The translations under genes were made by a program, and so were the position numbers. From NCBI GenBank assembly GCA_032622095.1, contig CP136061.1, forward strand, positions 4,892,505 through 4,956,504: a stretch of 64,000 nt of DNA. The letters run 5' to 3'. The stretch comes from Siphonodentalium dalli (taxonomy: Eukaryota > Mollusca > Scaphopoda > Gadilida > Siphonodentaliidae). Of the stretch, positions 21,256 through 35,033 are shown in pieces. Within the stretch, counting starts at the first letter, position 1. Every line of letters begins with the position of its first letter. The notes beneath the pieces were generated by a model, which was given only the letters and a program-made list of their open reading frames with translations, was not told the DNA's origin and did no database searches.

Positions 21256-22873
21256 AATGTAATTATCGCATACTGATATGTAATACAATACAATACAATA
21301 CAATTACCCGGACAAATTCATCCCGTGTTCATCAATTTTCAATGAAATGTGTGGATATGAGACATTGTCATAATTCGCCATGTTATCGTCAAGTTATTAA
21401 GACATTTTACCGGCAGTACACTATTGTTTGGAAGGAGCAATGGAAGGAGCAATGGACGCACAAGTGAAGGTTAGTAATATATGTCCCAAAATCTAGTCAG
21501 TTTATGGTCAGAATTTCAAATGTTATTGTGAAATTACACGGTATTTGTCAGTTGGTGAGAAAAATTCTTCATTTCCATAACATTTTTACAAACTAATACT
21601 CATAAAAACTTTTTAAAACATGAGGCGCCTGATATACACTGGGGATGCTAAAAAAAATCAACTATAAGTCGCATTTTTTTTTTAGAAAAGAAGCTATAAT
21701 GAAAATATGGTGAAGGTTCCGGTTCTCTGTTGAGGGCTCCGATTCTTTGCAACTTACCAGCGGTGGCTCCGGTTTTCTACGAATGTGCGGAGTAGTTTTT
21801 ACATGTCCACGTCTAACCCCATAATCATTTTGAAACAATTATTGGGTTAAACAAGATATTTGTATTGTGTTCACATTACCTAAATACAGTTATCGGCTCC
21901 CAATTATAACATCTCTTTCTCACAAAGTTACGACATGCAAACAATTACTAAGCACCTATCATATTGTTTCTCGAGAACATTATTTCTCTTCGCGTACACG
22001 TACATTTGCAGGTATAACAAAAGACGTTTCAGTCAGCGGAATAATAAATTTAGCATATGTCACTGGGCAATGGTTGTTTTTTTATTTTTTAGTGTAAACT
22101 GGGGCAGGAATTGTGACTATTATTGGAACTCTATAAGCGTTCTGAAAGTAATTTTATTTTATGATACTTTTAAGTGAATTATATGTAATAGTGTGCGTTC
22201 TCCTGTTTATGTTTAGGCGCAGTGAATCAAATACGTCTACGAACGAGTTTTTATTCTTTCTGTCCCTCGATTTTTGGGGGAGACTATTAAAATAGCCGGT
22301 GTCCGTCCGTCCGTCCATTGAGTCGTCGGGACGCCCGTGCGTCCGTCCATGCGGAGAGATTCCGGATGAAAACTTCATTTTTGGGCTAACGGATCGAAAC
22401 CAAATTTGGTATGCGAGCTTATGAGCTCGAGATACAGGTCAAGTTAGGTCCGGAGTTATGGCCCGTTTTTTCGATTTATAATTTTGTCGTTTTGAGGTTT
22501 CCGGGTGATAATTTTAGATTGTGTGATCGGATCTGAACCACATTTGGAATGTGAGTTTATGAGCTCCAAATACAGGTAAATTTCGAATATGGGTTCGGTC
22601 CGCCCAATTTTGCCGGAGTTATGGACCTTGTCGACTTAAAATTTGCCAATCATTTTTGGTTTCCATATGATAACTTTACTTTTAGTTACCTGGTTGATTT
22701 TAAATTCAACATGAAGAACATGCCAAGTTTGATGTTGGTCACGGTGAATTTCGACAGAATTAAAAAAAAACAATATAAGTTAATAAAAATCCACCTTTCG
22801 GGGGACACGTTGTCACTGACCTGTTATTGTTATTGCTGTTGTTGTTCTTGTTGTTCTTGTTGATGTTGATGTC

Positions 22874-22904
<31 letters not shown>

Positions 22905-23007
22905 TTGTTGGTGTTGTTGTTGTTGTTGTTGTAAGTGTTTCTGAAAAGACAAGACACTTTTAAGCGTTTCGCTAGTCTTGATTGTTGAATTTCCATTGCT
23001 GAATATT
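21256..23007. repeat. Blocks J and P, copy 2
   Basis: J (21256-21462: ATGTAATTATCGCATACTGA, CAATACAATAC, GTGTTCATCAATTTTCA, AATGGACGCACAAGTGAAGG) is followed by P copy 2, collinear with copies 1 and 3 up to TTTCCATTGCTGAATAT. A long TTG microsatellite lies at about 22825-22932. The remainder of P, including the coding remnant, is missing because the foldback element starts at 23008. Confidence 0.92.
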
Positions 23008-26000
23008 AGTCTGGTCGATAAACTCAAATTTTAGGGTCAACCTAGAAAAAATTCGGACTAAGTTGGTTTTTATACCATTTTGAAGAGTAAGCTCTCCTCT
23101 TTAACATATCCAAAATCCGCTAAAATCCGCTTTGAGCATTTTTTGTAAGTCAAGATGGCGTCCAAGATGGCTGCCATTTTCCTATAAGTCAGCTTGATGC
23201 AATTATAGTGAGAACAACTTGTCATATGTATACACATGTATACATTTTTGTGAAGCTAAGACATAACGCCACCTTTATGTGCCAAAATTGGAACTCCCCG
23301 TCCAATATGGCCGCCAAAATGGCGACCGGAAGTGGATTTTTTACGTTTTTACTAATATCTTTAAGATAAGTTTCTGTGGTTTGGAACTGGTTGAGATTGT
23401 GACTTTATTTTGTATTTAGCATGTTAAATGACCATTGGAGCAATGGAATATGCTGTTCGTTGGTTCCACACCCCTTCCGATCACTCAAAAATTCGATTTT
23501 ACAAAACGCGGTATAACATTTCACAAAAGATCCCCATTTCATCAAGAAGACTGAAGAAGAGGGAAGTACTGTGCAATGTAAGTGATGCATTCTATATCTT
23601 ATTGATATTCGAAATCAATGGTACCAAAATTGCCACTTTGGCTCAAAATGGCTGTCAAAATGGCTGCAAAAATGTGGAAAATGGTAATTATTATTCCAGC
23701 GTGTCATTCAACCACTTACAAGTTGTGGTGATGCACACAATTGACTATTCTGTCTTATAGACATTGAATACCAACATTTCTTATGCACCTTGATTAATTT
23801 TTACTATTTACTATTCTGAAATTACCAGAATTATGGGATTTTTCTATCACAAACAGCATCAAACTCGGCAAAAAATAACTTTTCATGTTTGGACCATATT
23901 TTTCAAGTAAAATGGAACTCTCTTTGGTATCAAAGGTTCTTTTTATTTTGATATGCCTTAAATGTGTCATAGTGTGGTGTTTTAGACAATATCACTCAAG
24001 ATGACATGCAAAATGGCAACCAAATTTGGTAAAAAGTTTATATTCCGAACATTATTCTCTGCTGTTCCGAAATGGTAGCAAATTGTGACTCATTTGGTTA
24101 TTAAACATGCTACTTAATCAACTGACAACTAAATCTTATAGTTTGGTTGTCCCAGCACCTTATGAAGAACGACAAATTCATTTTAAGGGATGCAGTATGG
24201 ATTTTGCCGAACACCTCTTTTGGGATTCTGTCCATGTTTTTAACGGAAACAGACAGAACGTTGAAACTGAACTGAAATGGGTCATATTATGTGGCTATTC
24301 TGGCCCATTAGCATCAATTGATTAACTTATAAACTATTTTGTCAGGAAAACCGTTTTCTTCACATTGCATATAAAACGCAATTAATGTGGAGAACACTCT
24401 GATATTACCTCTATCGATTAACATTTCCTTGAGTTATTGTGGAATGCGATAGTCACCCAAGGGTGCACGAGTACAAATTACTTATGAGCATGCAGTCACT
24501 CCATATATACATTGACACCACATAAATGGCCATATCCACTCGCTGTATAGACATACACATCACCCATTACCATACAGCCACACTTGGGTTTACCCATACA
24601 CCAACGCATGGCCCTATAGCCGTGAATAACCATGCAGACACAACAGGTATACACATACACCTCACACGACATGTATACATATTCACTACATACATGAACA
24701 CAAAGTAACCTCTTCAGTCTTGTATACCTATTCGCCTCACCATAGGTCATACAGTCGTCACTCCATGTATATTTATTTGCCACATGCATAGCTATATAGC
24801 CACTAAAGATATACATATACACCCACCGATGACCATGCAGTCACTCGATCGATCCTGATATACCTGTTCGCTACATCCATGATCATACATCACTTCTTGT
24901 ATACATATTTGCCTCACCAGTGGTCATACAGTCTCACTCCCTGTATATGTACATATTTGCGACACCCGTGGCCATATAGCCACCCAAGATATACATATAT
25001 ACCAACCAAAGCCATAGAGTCACTCCATGTATATACATATAGACCTCACCAATGGCCTTACACCCCTTCTAGATATAACAATGTCCCGCACCGCGCACAC
25101 GGCCATTCATACACTCCAGACTTGAATATACACTTGACCCATGGCAATTCAGCCTCTCGCTGTATATGCATAAACCACATTCGTGATCATAGTCACTCCT
25201 TGTATATCAATTCACCCCACCATTAATTTTGCCATACTGTCAATCCATATATACATATTGGCCGTGTCATGGCCATATAGTCACTCATAATATACCCATG
25301 ACCACAGCGTCACTCCATGTGTGTACATATACCTCATCAATGGCCATACAGCCCTTCTAGATATACCAATACCCCGCACACACGACCATTCGTACACTTC
25401 AGACTTGCATATACAGCTCAACCAGTGACAATTCAGCCACTCGCTGTATACTTATACACCGTTTACATGAGCATTCAGCTATTCACTGTATGCTTGTACA
25501 CACCACCAACGACAATACAATAGGCCTATATATAAACATATACATCCCACCCATCATCATGAGGTCACTCTATATACACTGGCCGCCAATGGCCATCAAA
25601 GTGTACTCCAGGTATGCATATACACTTCAACAATGACCGTGTAGTCATTCCATGTACACATATACACATTGCCCATAACCATACAACAACACCCTATTTA
25701 TACATACACCCATCCATTACCATACATCCAACATATGTATACATATACACCCAGCCATGACAATACAACCACCCAATGTACACCTGTACAGCCCACCCCT
25801 GACCACACACTCACTCCATATATACATACAGGACAGTGTAGCTACTCTCGTTATGCCCATACACCACTTCAATGACCAGACAGCCACTCACTGTAAACAT
25901 GTTCACCTCACACGTCACCATACATCTACTCCTTATATACCTATACATATCACCATGGACATCCCATCCATGACCATATAGTCACACATTGTATAACTAT

Positions 26001-27272
26001 TCACATCATTCATGAATACAATAATTCCATGTATACCTACTCACCTCGCCTATGACCATACAGTCAACAGACATACACACTATATTAAGTTGAATAAGGT
26101 TGATGCTAATGGGCCAGAATAGCCACATAATATGTTCCCTCTCAGTTCCGTTTCAAGGTTCTGCCCATTTCCGTTCAAAAACAAGGACGTTTTTTTGGCA
26201 AAATCCATATTGCATTCCTCAAAATTAACTTGTCATGATTCGTATGGTACCGGAACAACCAGAATAGAACATTTAGTTGATTAAGTAGCATGTGAGTCAC
26301 AATTGATTATGTATACATATACACCACATATATACACATATGCATATGTATATAATAATGTTTACCAAATTTGGTTGCCATTTTGGAAGCCATCTTGAGT
26401 AATTTTGTCTAAAACACCTCAGTGTGACACATGTAACAATAAACATCTTTGATACCAAACATAATTCCATTTTACTTTTAAAAAATGGTCAAACCTGAAC
26501 AGCGATTTTTTCCCGATTTTGATATCAGGTTTTTTGACAGAAAATTTCGAATAATTCTGGTAATTTCAGTGGTCAAAATAGTAAGAAATACCCAAAGTAC
26601 ATCAGAAATGTTAGTGGTCAAGCTATATAAGACAGAATAGTCAAGTGTGTGCATCACCACAACGTGTAAGCGGTTGCATGGCACGCTGGGATAATAATTA
26701 CCATTTTCCATATTTTGCCAGCCATTTTATGCCAAAATGACAATTTTGGTACAATTGAGTTCAAATATCAATAAGATATAGAATGCATCACTTACATTGC
26801 ACAGTTCTTCCCACTTCTTGATTAAATATGACTAGAATCCCAATGGGAATCTTTTGTGAAATGTTATACCGCGTTTTGTAAAATCGATTTTTTGAGTGAT
26901 CGGAAGGGATGTGGACCCCACGAACAGCATATTTCATTGTTACAATGGTCAGTTAACATGCTAAATACAAAATAAAGTCACTATTCTCAACTAGTTCCAA
27001 ACCACAGAAACTTATCTTAAAGATATTAGTAAAAAAAACGTAAACATTCCACTTCCGGTCGCCATTTTGGCGGCCATCTTGAACGGGGAGTTCCAATTTT
27101 GGCACATAAAGGTGGCGTTATGTCTTAGCTTCACAAAAATGTATACATGTGTATACATATGACAAGATGTTCTCACTATAATTGCATCAAGCTGACTTAT
27201 AGGAAAATGGCAGCCATCTTGGACGCCATCTTGAATTACAAAAAATGCTCAAAGCGGATTTTAGCGGATTTT
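23008..27272. mobile_element. Foldback-type element with 1.2-kb inverted arms and a minisatellite loop
   Basis: Left arm 23111-24317 and right arm 26101-27272 are inverted copies of each other. Examples: AAAATCCGCTTTGAGCATTT, AAGATGGCGTCCAAGATGGC and CCAAAATTGGAACTCCCCGT on the left are mirrored at 27040-27272, and CATATTATGTGGCTATTCTG at 24283 is mirrored at 26113-26137. The 1.78-kb centre is a degenerate minisatellite. No transposase is seen, so it would be non-autonomous or rearranged. About 100 bp at the left (23008-23110) has no mirror on the right, where a microsatellite begins instead. Confidence 0.88.
24430..26090. repeat. Degenerate minisatellite in the foldback loop
   Basis: Roughly 60-70-bp units built from CATATACAC, CCATGACCATACAG and TCACTCCATGTATA. 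Open frames such as 24879-25226 arise because the unit often lacks plus-strand stops. They read repeats of Y-PHQWPYS and are probably not genes. Confidence 0.8.
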
Positions 27273-27274
27273 GG

Positions 27275-27311
<37 letters not shown>

Positions 27312-27596
27312 ACTGACTGACCTGACTGACCTGACTGACCTGACTGACCTGACTGACCTGACCTGACCGACCTGACCGACCGACCGACCGACCGACCGAC
27401 CGACCGACCGACCGACCGACCGACCGACCGACCGACCCGACCCGACCGACCGACCGACCCGACCGACCCGACCGACCCGACCGACCCGACCCCGACCCCG
27501 ACCCGACCCCGACCCCGACCCCGACCCCAACCCCGACCCGACCGACCGACCGACCGACCGACCGACCGACCGACCGACCGACCGACCGACCGACCG
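27273..27596. repeat. Composite microsatellite (GA)n to (CTGA)n to (CCGA)n
   Basis: Begins as GA dinucleotides (27278-27307), changes to CTGACTGAC and CCTGA units, then to long CCGA runs with CCCGA and CCCCGA variants, ending with about 13 CCGA units next to block Q copy 2. Open frames here (minus strand, GRSVGRSVGRSV) are artefacts. Confidence 0.95.
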
Positions 27597-28578
27597 CATT
27601 TCGGGATTAGTTTTTAACTTTTTGTTTTTTGTTTACAAAAAGTGATGGTCAGTGACTATAATTTCACGTTAGCACTATGAAACCCATGAAAAACTGTTCT
27701 AATGTTGTTGTTTTTTACGTCGCGATTGCTCGATTGAGAATCGGACTCGTCGCTCAAAAATGCTCACGCGACTTGGTAGAGAACCGCATCGCCAGTAGAA
27801 GTTCCCCCACAGTGACTTGATTATTCACGAAATGTGGCCGTATTGCCACTTGTTTGTAGAGTTATCCACCTTCGTCCGCAATTTTGACCGAGGCCGTCTT
27901 TTTGACAAATTATTGAACATCTCGAGAAATAACAGACTTCAAAATCGATATATGATCACTCCGAGCTTTGATGGGTGGGTGGGTTCCTCGACTCGAATAA
28001 AATATGTTTTACCCCAGAAGCCGAAGAAATAGTAATGTGGGAGCGTGAATTCGGAAAATGCATCTGTAATTGTTTTAGTGGTTAACAAGTCCCATTATTA
28101 AAGTGACATTGATATGTGGAACTATTTAAACATGTCACATATACTGTACATTTAAGTGTGTGTATTTGGGTTATCGTACGAGCTTGATAACACAGGAGGC
28201 CTATAGATTCTTTCAATATCAAATGTATTTTATCGCGCGCGATGTTTGTCAGTAAAAATCCCGACGGTATCGATGTCCGCACATATAATAGTTAAAATAT
28301 GTTAGTTCACTTAGCTGATGTTGTATATGTCCGTTATATTTAAAAAAATTGAATTAAAATACATGGTGTTTTCTAGGATGTTACTAGCTCTAAATACGTC
28401 ATAATAACATACGTACCACTATATTACTAATATGACTAATCATATAGATGAAACTTGGAATAGAGAGCCCCAGATTATTGCAACGGCATAGCCACTCCAA
28501 TGTACATCTTCTAATATGAATCATACGTGACACGTAGTGGAGCAACCACACATGCTGTATCCCGAATTTGCTTTTCAT
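27597..28578. repeat. Block Q, copy 2
   Basis: Collinear with 13759-14724. The sequence right before it differs completely from copy 1 (microsatellite instead of the P end), so the join is a rearrangement boundary. Confidence 0.92.
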
Positions 28579-31500
28579 CACCAACGCAGGTCCCGTCATA
28601 AAATAATTAATGCTGCACCAGCACAGCTGCCGTCATGAAATTGTTAATGCTGCACCAATGCAGCTCCCGTCATAAAAGGGGTAATGCTGCACCAGCACAG
28701 CTCCCGTCATGAAAGGGTTAATGCTGCACCAGCACATATCCCGTCATGAAAGGGTTATTGCTTCACCAGCACAGCTCCCGTCATGAAAGGGTTAATGTTG
28801 CACCAGCACAGCTCCCGTCATGACATGGTTAATACTGCACCAATGCAGCTCCCGTCATAAATGGGTTAATAATGCACCAGCACAGCTCCCGTCAGAAAAG
28901 GGTTGATGCTGCACCAGCATAGCTCCCGTCATGAAAGGGTTAATGCTGCACGAGCACAGCTCCAGTCATGAAAGGGTTAATGCTGCACAAACGTAGTTCC
29001 CGTCATGAAATAATTAATGTTGCACCAGCACAGCTCCCGTCATGAAAGGGTTAATTCTGCACCAACGCAGCTCCCACCATGGCACGGTTAATGCTGAACC
29101 AACACAGCTACACGTAATGAAAGGGTTAATGCTGCACCAGCACAGATCTCATCATAAAATAATTAATGCTGCAGCAAAGAAGCTCCCGTCGTGAAATAAT
29201 TAATGCTGCACCAGCGCAGCTCCCGTAATGAAAGGGTTAATGCTGCACCAGCACAGCTCCCGTTATAAAATAATTAATGCTGCACCAACGCAACTCCCAC
29301 CATAAAAGAATAAATGCTGCACCAGCACAGCTCCAATCATAAAATAATTAATGCGGCACCAGCACAGTTCCTCACATGAACGGGTTAATGCTGCACCAAC
29401 GCAGTTCCCGTCAAAAAAGGGTTAATGCTGCACCAGCACAGCTCCCGTCATGAAAGGGTTAATGCTGCATCAGCACAGCTCCCTTCATGAAAGGGTTAAT
29501 GCTGCACCAACGCAGCTCCCGTCATGAAAGGGTTAATGCTGCACCAGCGCAGCTCCTGTTATGAAAGGGTTAATGCTGCACCAGCGCAGCTCCCGTTATG
29601 AAAGGGTTATTGCTTCACCACCGCAACTCCCGTCATGAAAGGGTTAATGCTGCACCAGCGCAGTTCCCGTCATGAAATGGTTAATACTGCACCAACGCAG
29701 CTCCCGTCATGAAAGGGTTAATGCTGCATCAGCGCAGTTCCCGTCATGACAGGGTTATTGTGGCACCAACGCTGCTCCCAACATCAAGTAATTAATGCTG
29801 CACCAACGCAGCTCCCGTCATGAAAGAGTTAACGCTGCACCAGCGCAGCTCCCGTCATGAAAGGGTTAATGATGCACCAGCGCAGCTCCCATCATGAAAG
29901 AGTTAATGCTGCCCCAACGCAACTCCCATCATAAAGAATAAATGCTGCACCAGCATAGCTCCCATCACAACAAAATTAATGATGCACCAACGCAGCTCCC
30001 GTCATGAAAGGGTTAATGTTGCACCAACGCAGCTCCCACCATGAAAGGGTTAATGCTGCACCAGCGCAGCTCCGGTCATGAAATAGTTAATGCTGCCCCA
30101 ACACAACTCCCATCATAAAAGAATAAATGCTGCACCAGCATAGCTCCCATCATAAAAAATTAATGCTGCACCAGCACAGTTCCTTTCATGAAAGGGTTAA
30201 TGTTGCACCAACGCAGTTCCGTCATAGAAAGGTTACTGCTGCCCCAACGCAGCTCCAGTCATGAATGAATTAATGCTGCCCCAACGCAGCTCCCGTCATG
30301 AAAGAATTAATGCTGCAACAGCACAGCTCCGGTCATAAAAGGGTTAACGTTGCACCAACGCAGCTCCCGTTATGAAAGGGTTAATGCTGCACCAACGCAG
30401 CTCCCATCATCAAGTAATTAATGCTGCACCAACGCAGCTCCCATCATGAAATAATTAATGCTGCACCAACGCAGCTCCCGTCATGAAAGGGTTAATGCTG
30501 CACCAGCGCAGCTCCCGTCATGAAAGAATTAATGCTGCACTAGCACAGCCCCCGTCATGAAAGGGCTAATACTGCACCAACGCAGCTCCCATCATAAAAA
30601 AATTAATCCTGCACCAACACAGCTCCCGTCATTAAATAATTAATACTGCGCCAACGCCGCTTCCATCATGAAATAATTAATGCTGCACCAGCACAGCTCT
30701 CGTCGTGAAAGGGTTAATGCTGCACCAACGCAACTCCCGCCATGAAAGGGTTAATGCTGCACCAACCCAACTCCCATCAACAAGTAATTAATGCTGCTCC
30801 AAAGCAGCTCCCGTCGTGAAATAATTTATGCTGCACCAACGCAGCCCCATCAACAAATAATTAATGCTTCACAAACGCAGCTCCCGTCATGAAATAATTA
30901 ATGCTGCTCCAGGCCACCAGCGCAGCTCCAATCATGAATGGGCTAATGCTGCACCAACACAGATTCCGTCATGAAAATGTTAATGCTGCACCAACGCAGC
31001 GCCCATCATCAAATAATTAATGCACCAACGCAGCTCCCGTCATGAAATAATTAATGCTGCACCAGCGCAGCTCCCATCATAAATGGGTTAATACTGCACC
31101 AACGCAGCTCCCGTCATAAAAAAGGTTAATGCTGCACCAGCACAGCTCCCATCATAAAAGAATGAATGCTGCACCAGCACAGCTCCCATCGTTACAAAAT
31201 TAATGCTGCACCAGCACAGTTCCTTTCATGAAAGGGTTAATGCTGCACTAACGCAGCTCCCGTCATGAAAGTGTTAATGCTGCAACAACACAGCTCCCAT
31301 CATAAAATACTTAATGCTGCACCAACGCAACTCCCGTCGTGAAATAAATAATGCTGCACCAGCGCAGCTCCCGTCATGAAAGGGTAAATGCTGCACCATC
31401 GCAGCTCCAATCATGAATGGGTTAATGTTGCACCAACGCAGATGCCGTCCTAAAATAATTAATGATGCACCAGCGCAGCTCCCGTCATGAAAGGGTTAAT

Positions 31501-31737
31501 GCTGCACCAGCGCAGCCTCCATCATGAATGTTAATGCTGCACCAGCACAGCTCCCATCATAAAATAATTAATGTTGCACCAGTACAGTTCCTTTCATGAA
31601 AGGGTTAATGCTGCACCAACGCAGCTCCCGTCGAGAAATGTTTAATGCTGCACCAGCACAGCTTCCGTAATAAAAACATTAATGCTGCACTAGCGCATCT
31701 CCCATCGTGAAAGGGTTAATGCAGCACGTACGCAGCC
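28579..31737. repeat. 37-bp satellite array 2, about 85 copies
   Basis: Same unit and same flanks as array 1. The first dozen units match array 1 nearly unit by unit. Further in, the two arrays differ by gains and losses of blocks, giving 3.16 kb against 4.07 kb. Confidence 0.97.
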
Positions 31738-32025
31738 AACATGACGTAAATGACGCCATGAGCCGTGGCATTTCATCTCGTTGTTCCACTTCCAATTCCG
31801 CAATTTTAAACAGTTGCTAATCGGAAATCACGTGTCAATTTCGCTAAATAGCATACACTCTTTCCTGAATTTCCTCTCATCGTATAGAAAATATAAAAAA
31901 ATTATATGACGTCATTCACCTGCCTAAGGTATAAACAACCACGCTCGCCTGTGGTGAGCTGGTGGTTGCTATAAGACTCCATACACCAACGACGGTATTG
32001 TCTGTGTTGTTATCAATTCAGTTAA
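31738..32025. repeat. Block R, copy 2
   Basis: Collinear with 18791-19079, with scattered substitutions (one CRE palindrome lost). It continues without interruption into J, giving the empty site for the insertion seen in unit 1. Confidence 0.92.
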
Positions 32026-33866
32026 ATGTAATTATCGCATACTGATATGTAATACAATACAATACAATCACACGGACAAATTCATTCCGTGTTCATCAAT
32101 TTTCATTGAAATGTGTGGATACGAGACATTGTCATAATTCGCCATGTTATCGTCAAGTTATTACGACAATGTACCGGCAGTACACTATTGGTTGGAAGGA
32201 GCAATGGACGCACAAGTGAAGGTTAATAATATTTGTCCCAAAATCGACACAGTTTATGGTCAGAATTTCAATGTTATTGTGAAATTACACTGTATTTGTC
32301 AGTTGGTGAGAAAAATTCTTCATTTCCATAACATTTTTTACAAACTAATACTCATAAAAACTTTGTAAAACATGAGGCGCCTGATATACACTGGGGATGC
32401 TAAAAAAAATAAACTATAAGTCGCATTTTTTTTTAGAAAAGAAGCTATAATGAAAATATGGGGAAGGTTCCGGTTCTCTGTTGAGGGCTCCGATTCTTTG
32501 CAACTTACTCGCGGTGGCTCCGGTTTTCTACGAATGTGCGGAGTAGTTTTTACATGTCCACATCTAACCCCATAATCATTTTGAAACAATTATTGGGTTA
32601 AACAAGATATTTGTATTGTGTGCACATTACCTAAATACAATGGTCTGCTCACAATTATAACATCCCTTTCTCACAAAGTTACGACATGCAAGCAATTACT
32701 AAACACTTATCATATTGTTTCTCGAGGACATTATTTCTCTTCGCGTACACGTACATTTGACAGATCCAGTTCCTAACGTTTCTGTATTGTTTGATAGGTA
32801 TAACAAAAGACGTTCAGTCAGCGGAATAATAAATTTAGCATATGTCACTGAGCAATGGTTTTTTGTTTAAATTTTTTAGTGTAAACTGGGGCAGGAATTG
32901 TGACTTTTATTGGAACTCTATAACAGTTCTGAAAGTAATTTTATTTTATGATACTTTTAAGTGAATTATATGTAATAGTGTGCGTTCTCCTGTTTATGTT
33001 TAGGCGCAGTGAATCAAATACGTCTACGAACGAGTTTTTATTCTTTCTGTCCCTCGATTTTTGGGGGAGACTATTAAAATAGCCGGTGTCCCATTGAGTC
33101 GTCGGGACGCCCGTGCGTCCGTCCATGCGGAGAGATTCCGGATGAAAACTTCATTTTTGGGCTAACGGATCGAAACCAAATTTGGTACGCGACCTTATGA
33201 GCACGAAATACAGGTCAAGTTAGGTCCGGAGTTATGGCCCGTTTTTTTCGATTTAGAATTTTGTCGTTTTGAGGTTTGCGGGTGATAATTTTAGATTGTG
33301 TGATCGGATCCGAACCATATTTGGAATGTGAGTTTATGAGCACCAAATACAGGTAAATTTATAATATGGGTTCGGTCCGCCCAATTTTGTCGGAGTTATG
33401 GACCGTGTCGACTTAAAATTTGCCGATTATTTTGTTTTTCGGGTGATAACTTGACTTTTAGTTACCTGGTTGATTTTAAATTAAACACGAAGAACATGCC
33501 AAGTTTGAAGTTGGTCACGGTGAATTTCGACAGAATTAAAAAAATCAACAATTACTATAAGTTACTAAAAATCCACCTTTCGGGGGACACGTGGTCACTG
33601 ACCTGTTATTGTTGTTGTTGATGTTGTTGTTGGTATTGTTGTTGTTGGAAGTGTTTCTGCAAAGAGACAAGACACCTTTAAGCGTTATGCCAGTCTTGAT
33701 TGTTTAATTTCCATTGCTGAATATCTATTCTTCAGAAATGGCGATGCTATTATTGTCAAGCAATGGATGGACATGGAAACGAGACGCTGCAGCATACACT
33801 CATTACACACCAGTGATCTCGAGATCGTCTTGCTGGGCGGCGTATCGAGTGATGATATTCGAAACA
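32026..33866. repeat. Blocks J and P, copy 3 (end of the array)
   Basis: J at 32026-32215, then P, collinear to GTATCGAGTGATGATATTCG. Similarity to copy 1 ends at about 33866 and unique DNA follows. Confidence 0.9.
33736..33866 (+). pseudogene. Coding remnant, third copy, truncated
   Basis: Same acceptor-like TTCTTCAG and reading frame as 12823 onward, open here for about 43 codons (GDAIIVKQWMDMETRRC ... LEIVLLGGVSSDDIRN), then cut by the end of the duplication. The absence of the stops seen in copy 1 suggests those arose after duplication. Confidence 0.45.
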
Positions 33867-35033
33867 AACATAAATAACCAGACAAAGGGTCACAGACAAA
33901 TGTGAGCACTACCATGTCAACGCATAATAACATTTATCACATAAGTAGCCCCTAAATCCGGCCTAATATTATTTAGTAAGATACACGTGTATTATCGGCA
34001 CACCCATTGATATAAGAGCTTAGCGCAATGATAACGATGTCAATGCCAGAAGTTTATTGTTATGTTAATTAGAATATAATTATGATATTCAATTCGTGTT
34101 GGCCTATTTGGTGCCGACAGTGATATAAGAATGCTAGAACACTTTTGTTAGCACGAAAAGACACATTTAGAATGCAACTATATTAACGAACCAAAGCCGG
34201 ACGCTTTGTGTCGTATATAGACTATATCTGATTTTGTGACGTCACCAATTAGTATCTAATACGACGCTGTTGTTTTGAATTTCGGGAGCGCGAATGTCGC
34301 ACAGTAGATCGGTGGGCTTAAAGCATTAATGTCGTAATTGGCGGTCAAGAGGCCAACCCAAATCAGTCGACGTGCAACATTCCCTTATTTATATAAACGT
34401 CATAAAATCATTTATTTGTTTTTATTTATAAGGGAAGGTAGGTCCATAATGAATTTCTAACGTGTTTACTCCGGCACTCTACTGGATCAAATCATAAATA
34501 AACTAAAATCACCACAACTCAACATGAACTATACGTGTATCTCGAAGCTTTATTTTCCAACTATGCACAGCAGTTGAGCAATACTGCTTAGTTCTGAAGA
34601 GACTCAGTCTGAGTAAACTCATACCTAAATATTCATTACAACATTGAATATAAGGTCTGACGGATAACATCGCTATCTCATTTCCAGGTCCTCGGGATTC
34701 CGTAATCTGATTGATTGCGTAAATTATTTTCATTCCAATGAAACCGTATGGGTTAATAAACAAGTGTTAGTGGGCGGAGACTCCCATAATGTCACCTCTA
34801 AATATAGTAACAGAGCGGAATTTCTCCGATCGAAAGCGATGCTTGCAAATACAACAGAGACAGAAACAATGGCTTCGAAATTATATATTTGGTACGATTC
34901 GGATTAATTTGAAGGATGTGCTAGACCTGATAGATAGGCCTGCGCATGGTACCAACTTGGCCTCCCATAAATATAAATAGAACTCACCCATGTCCGTGTA
35001 TTTGATTTACTTTATTGTACCATGGTTTGCAAA
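33867..35033. other. Intergenic DNA, nothing recognised
   Basis: AT-rich with short open frames only (such as 34509-34763 on the minus strand and 34789-34980 on the plus strand), none with a known motif. Confidence 0.5.

Noticed and set aside
22760..23027. Asn-rich or Gln-rich protein on the minus strand.
   Set aside because: Translation of the TTG/CAA microsatellite in block P copy 2.
24879..25226. 115-codon frame with repeated PHQWPYS-like peptide.
   Set aside because: Explained by a minisatellite whose unit is close to a multiple of three; no start context and no homology.
27261..27599. GRSV/GSGSGS repeat protein on the minus strand.
   Set aside because: Translation of a microsatellite.
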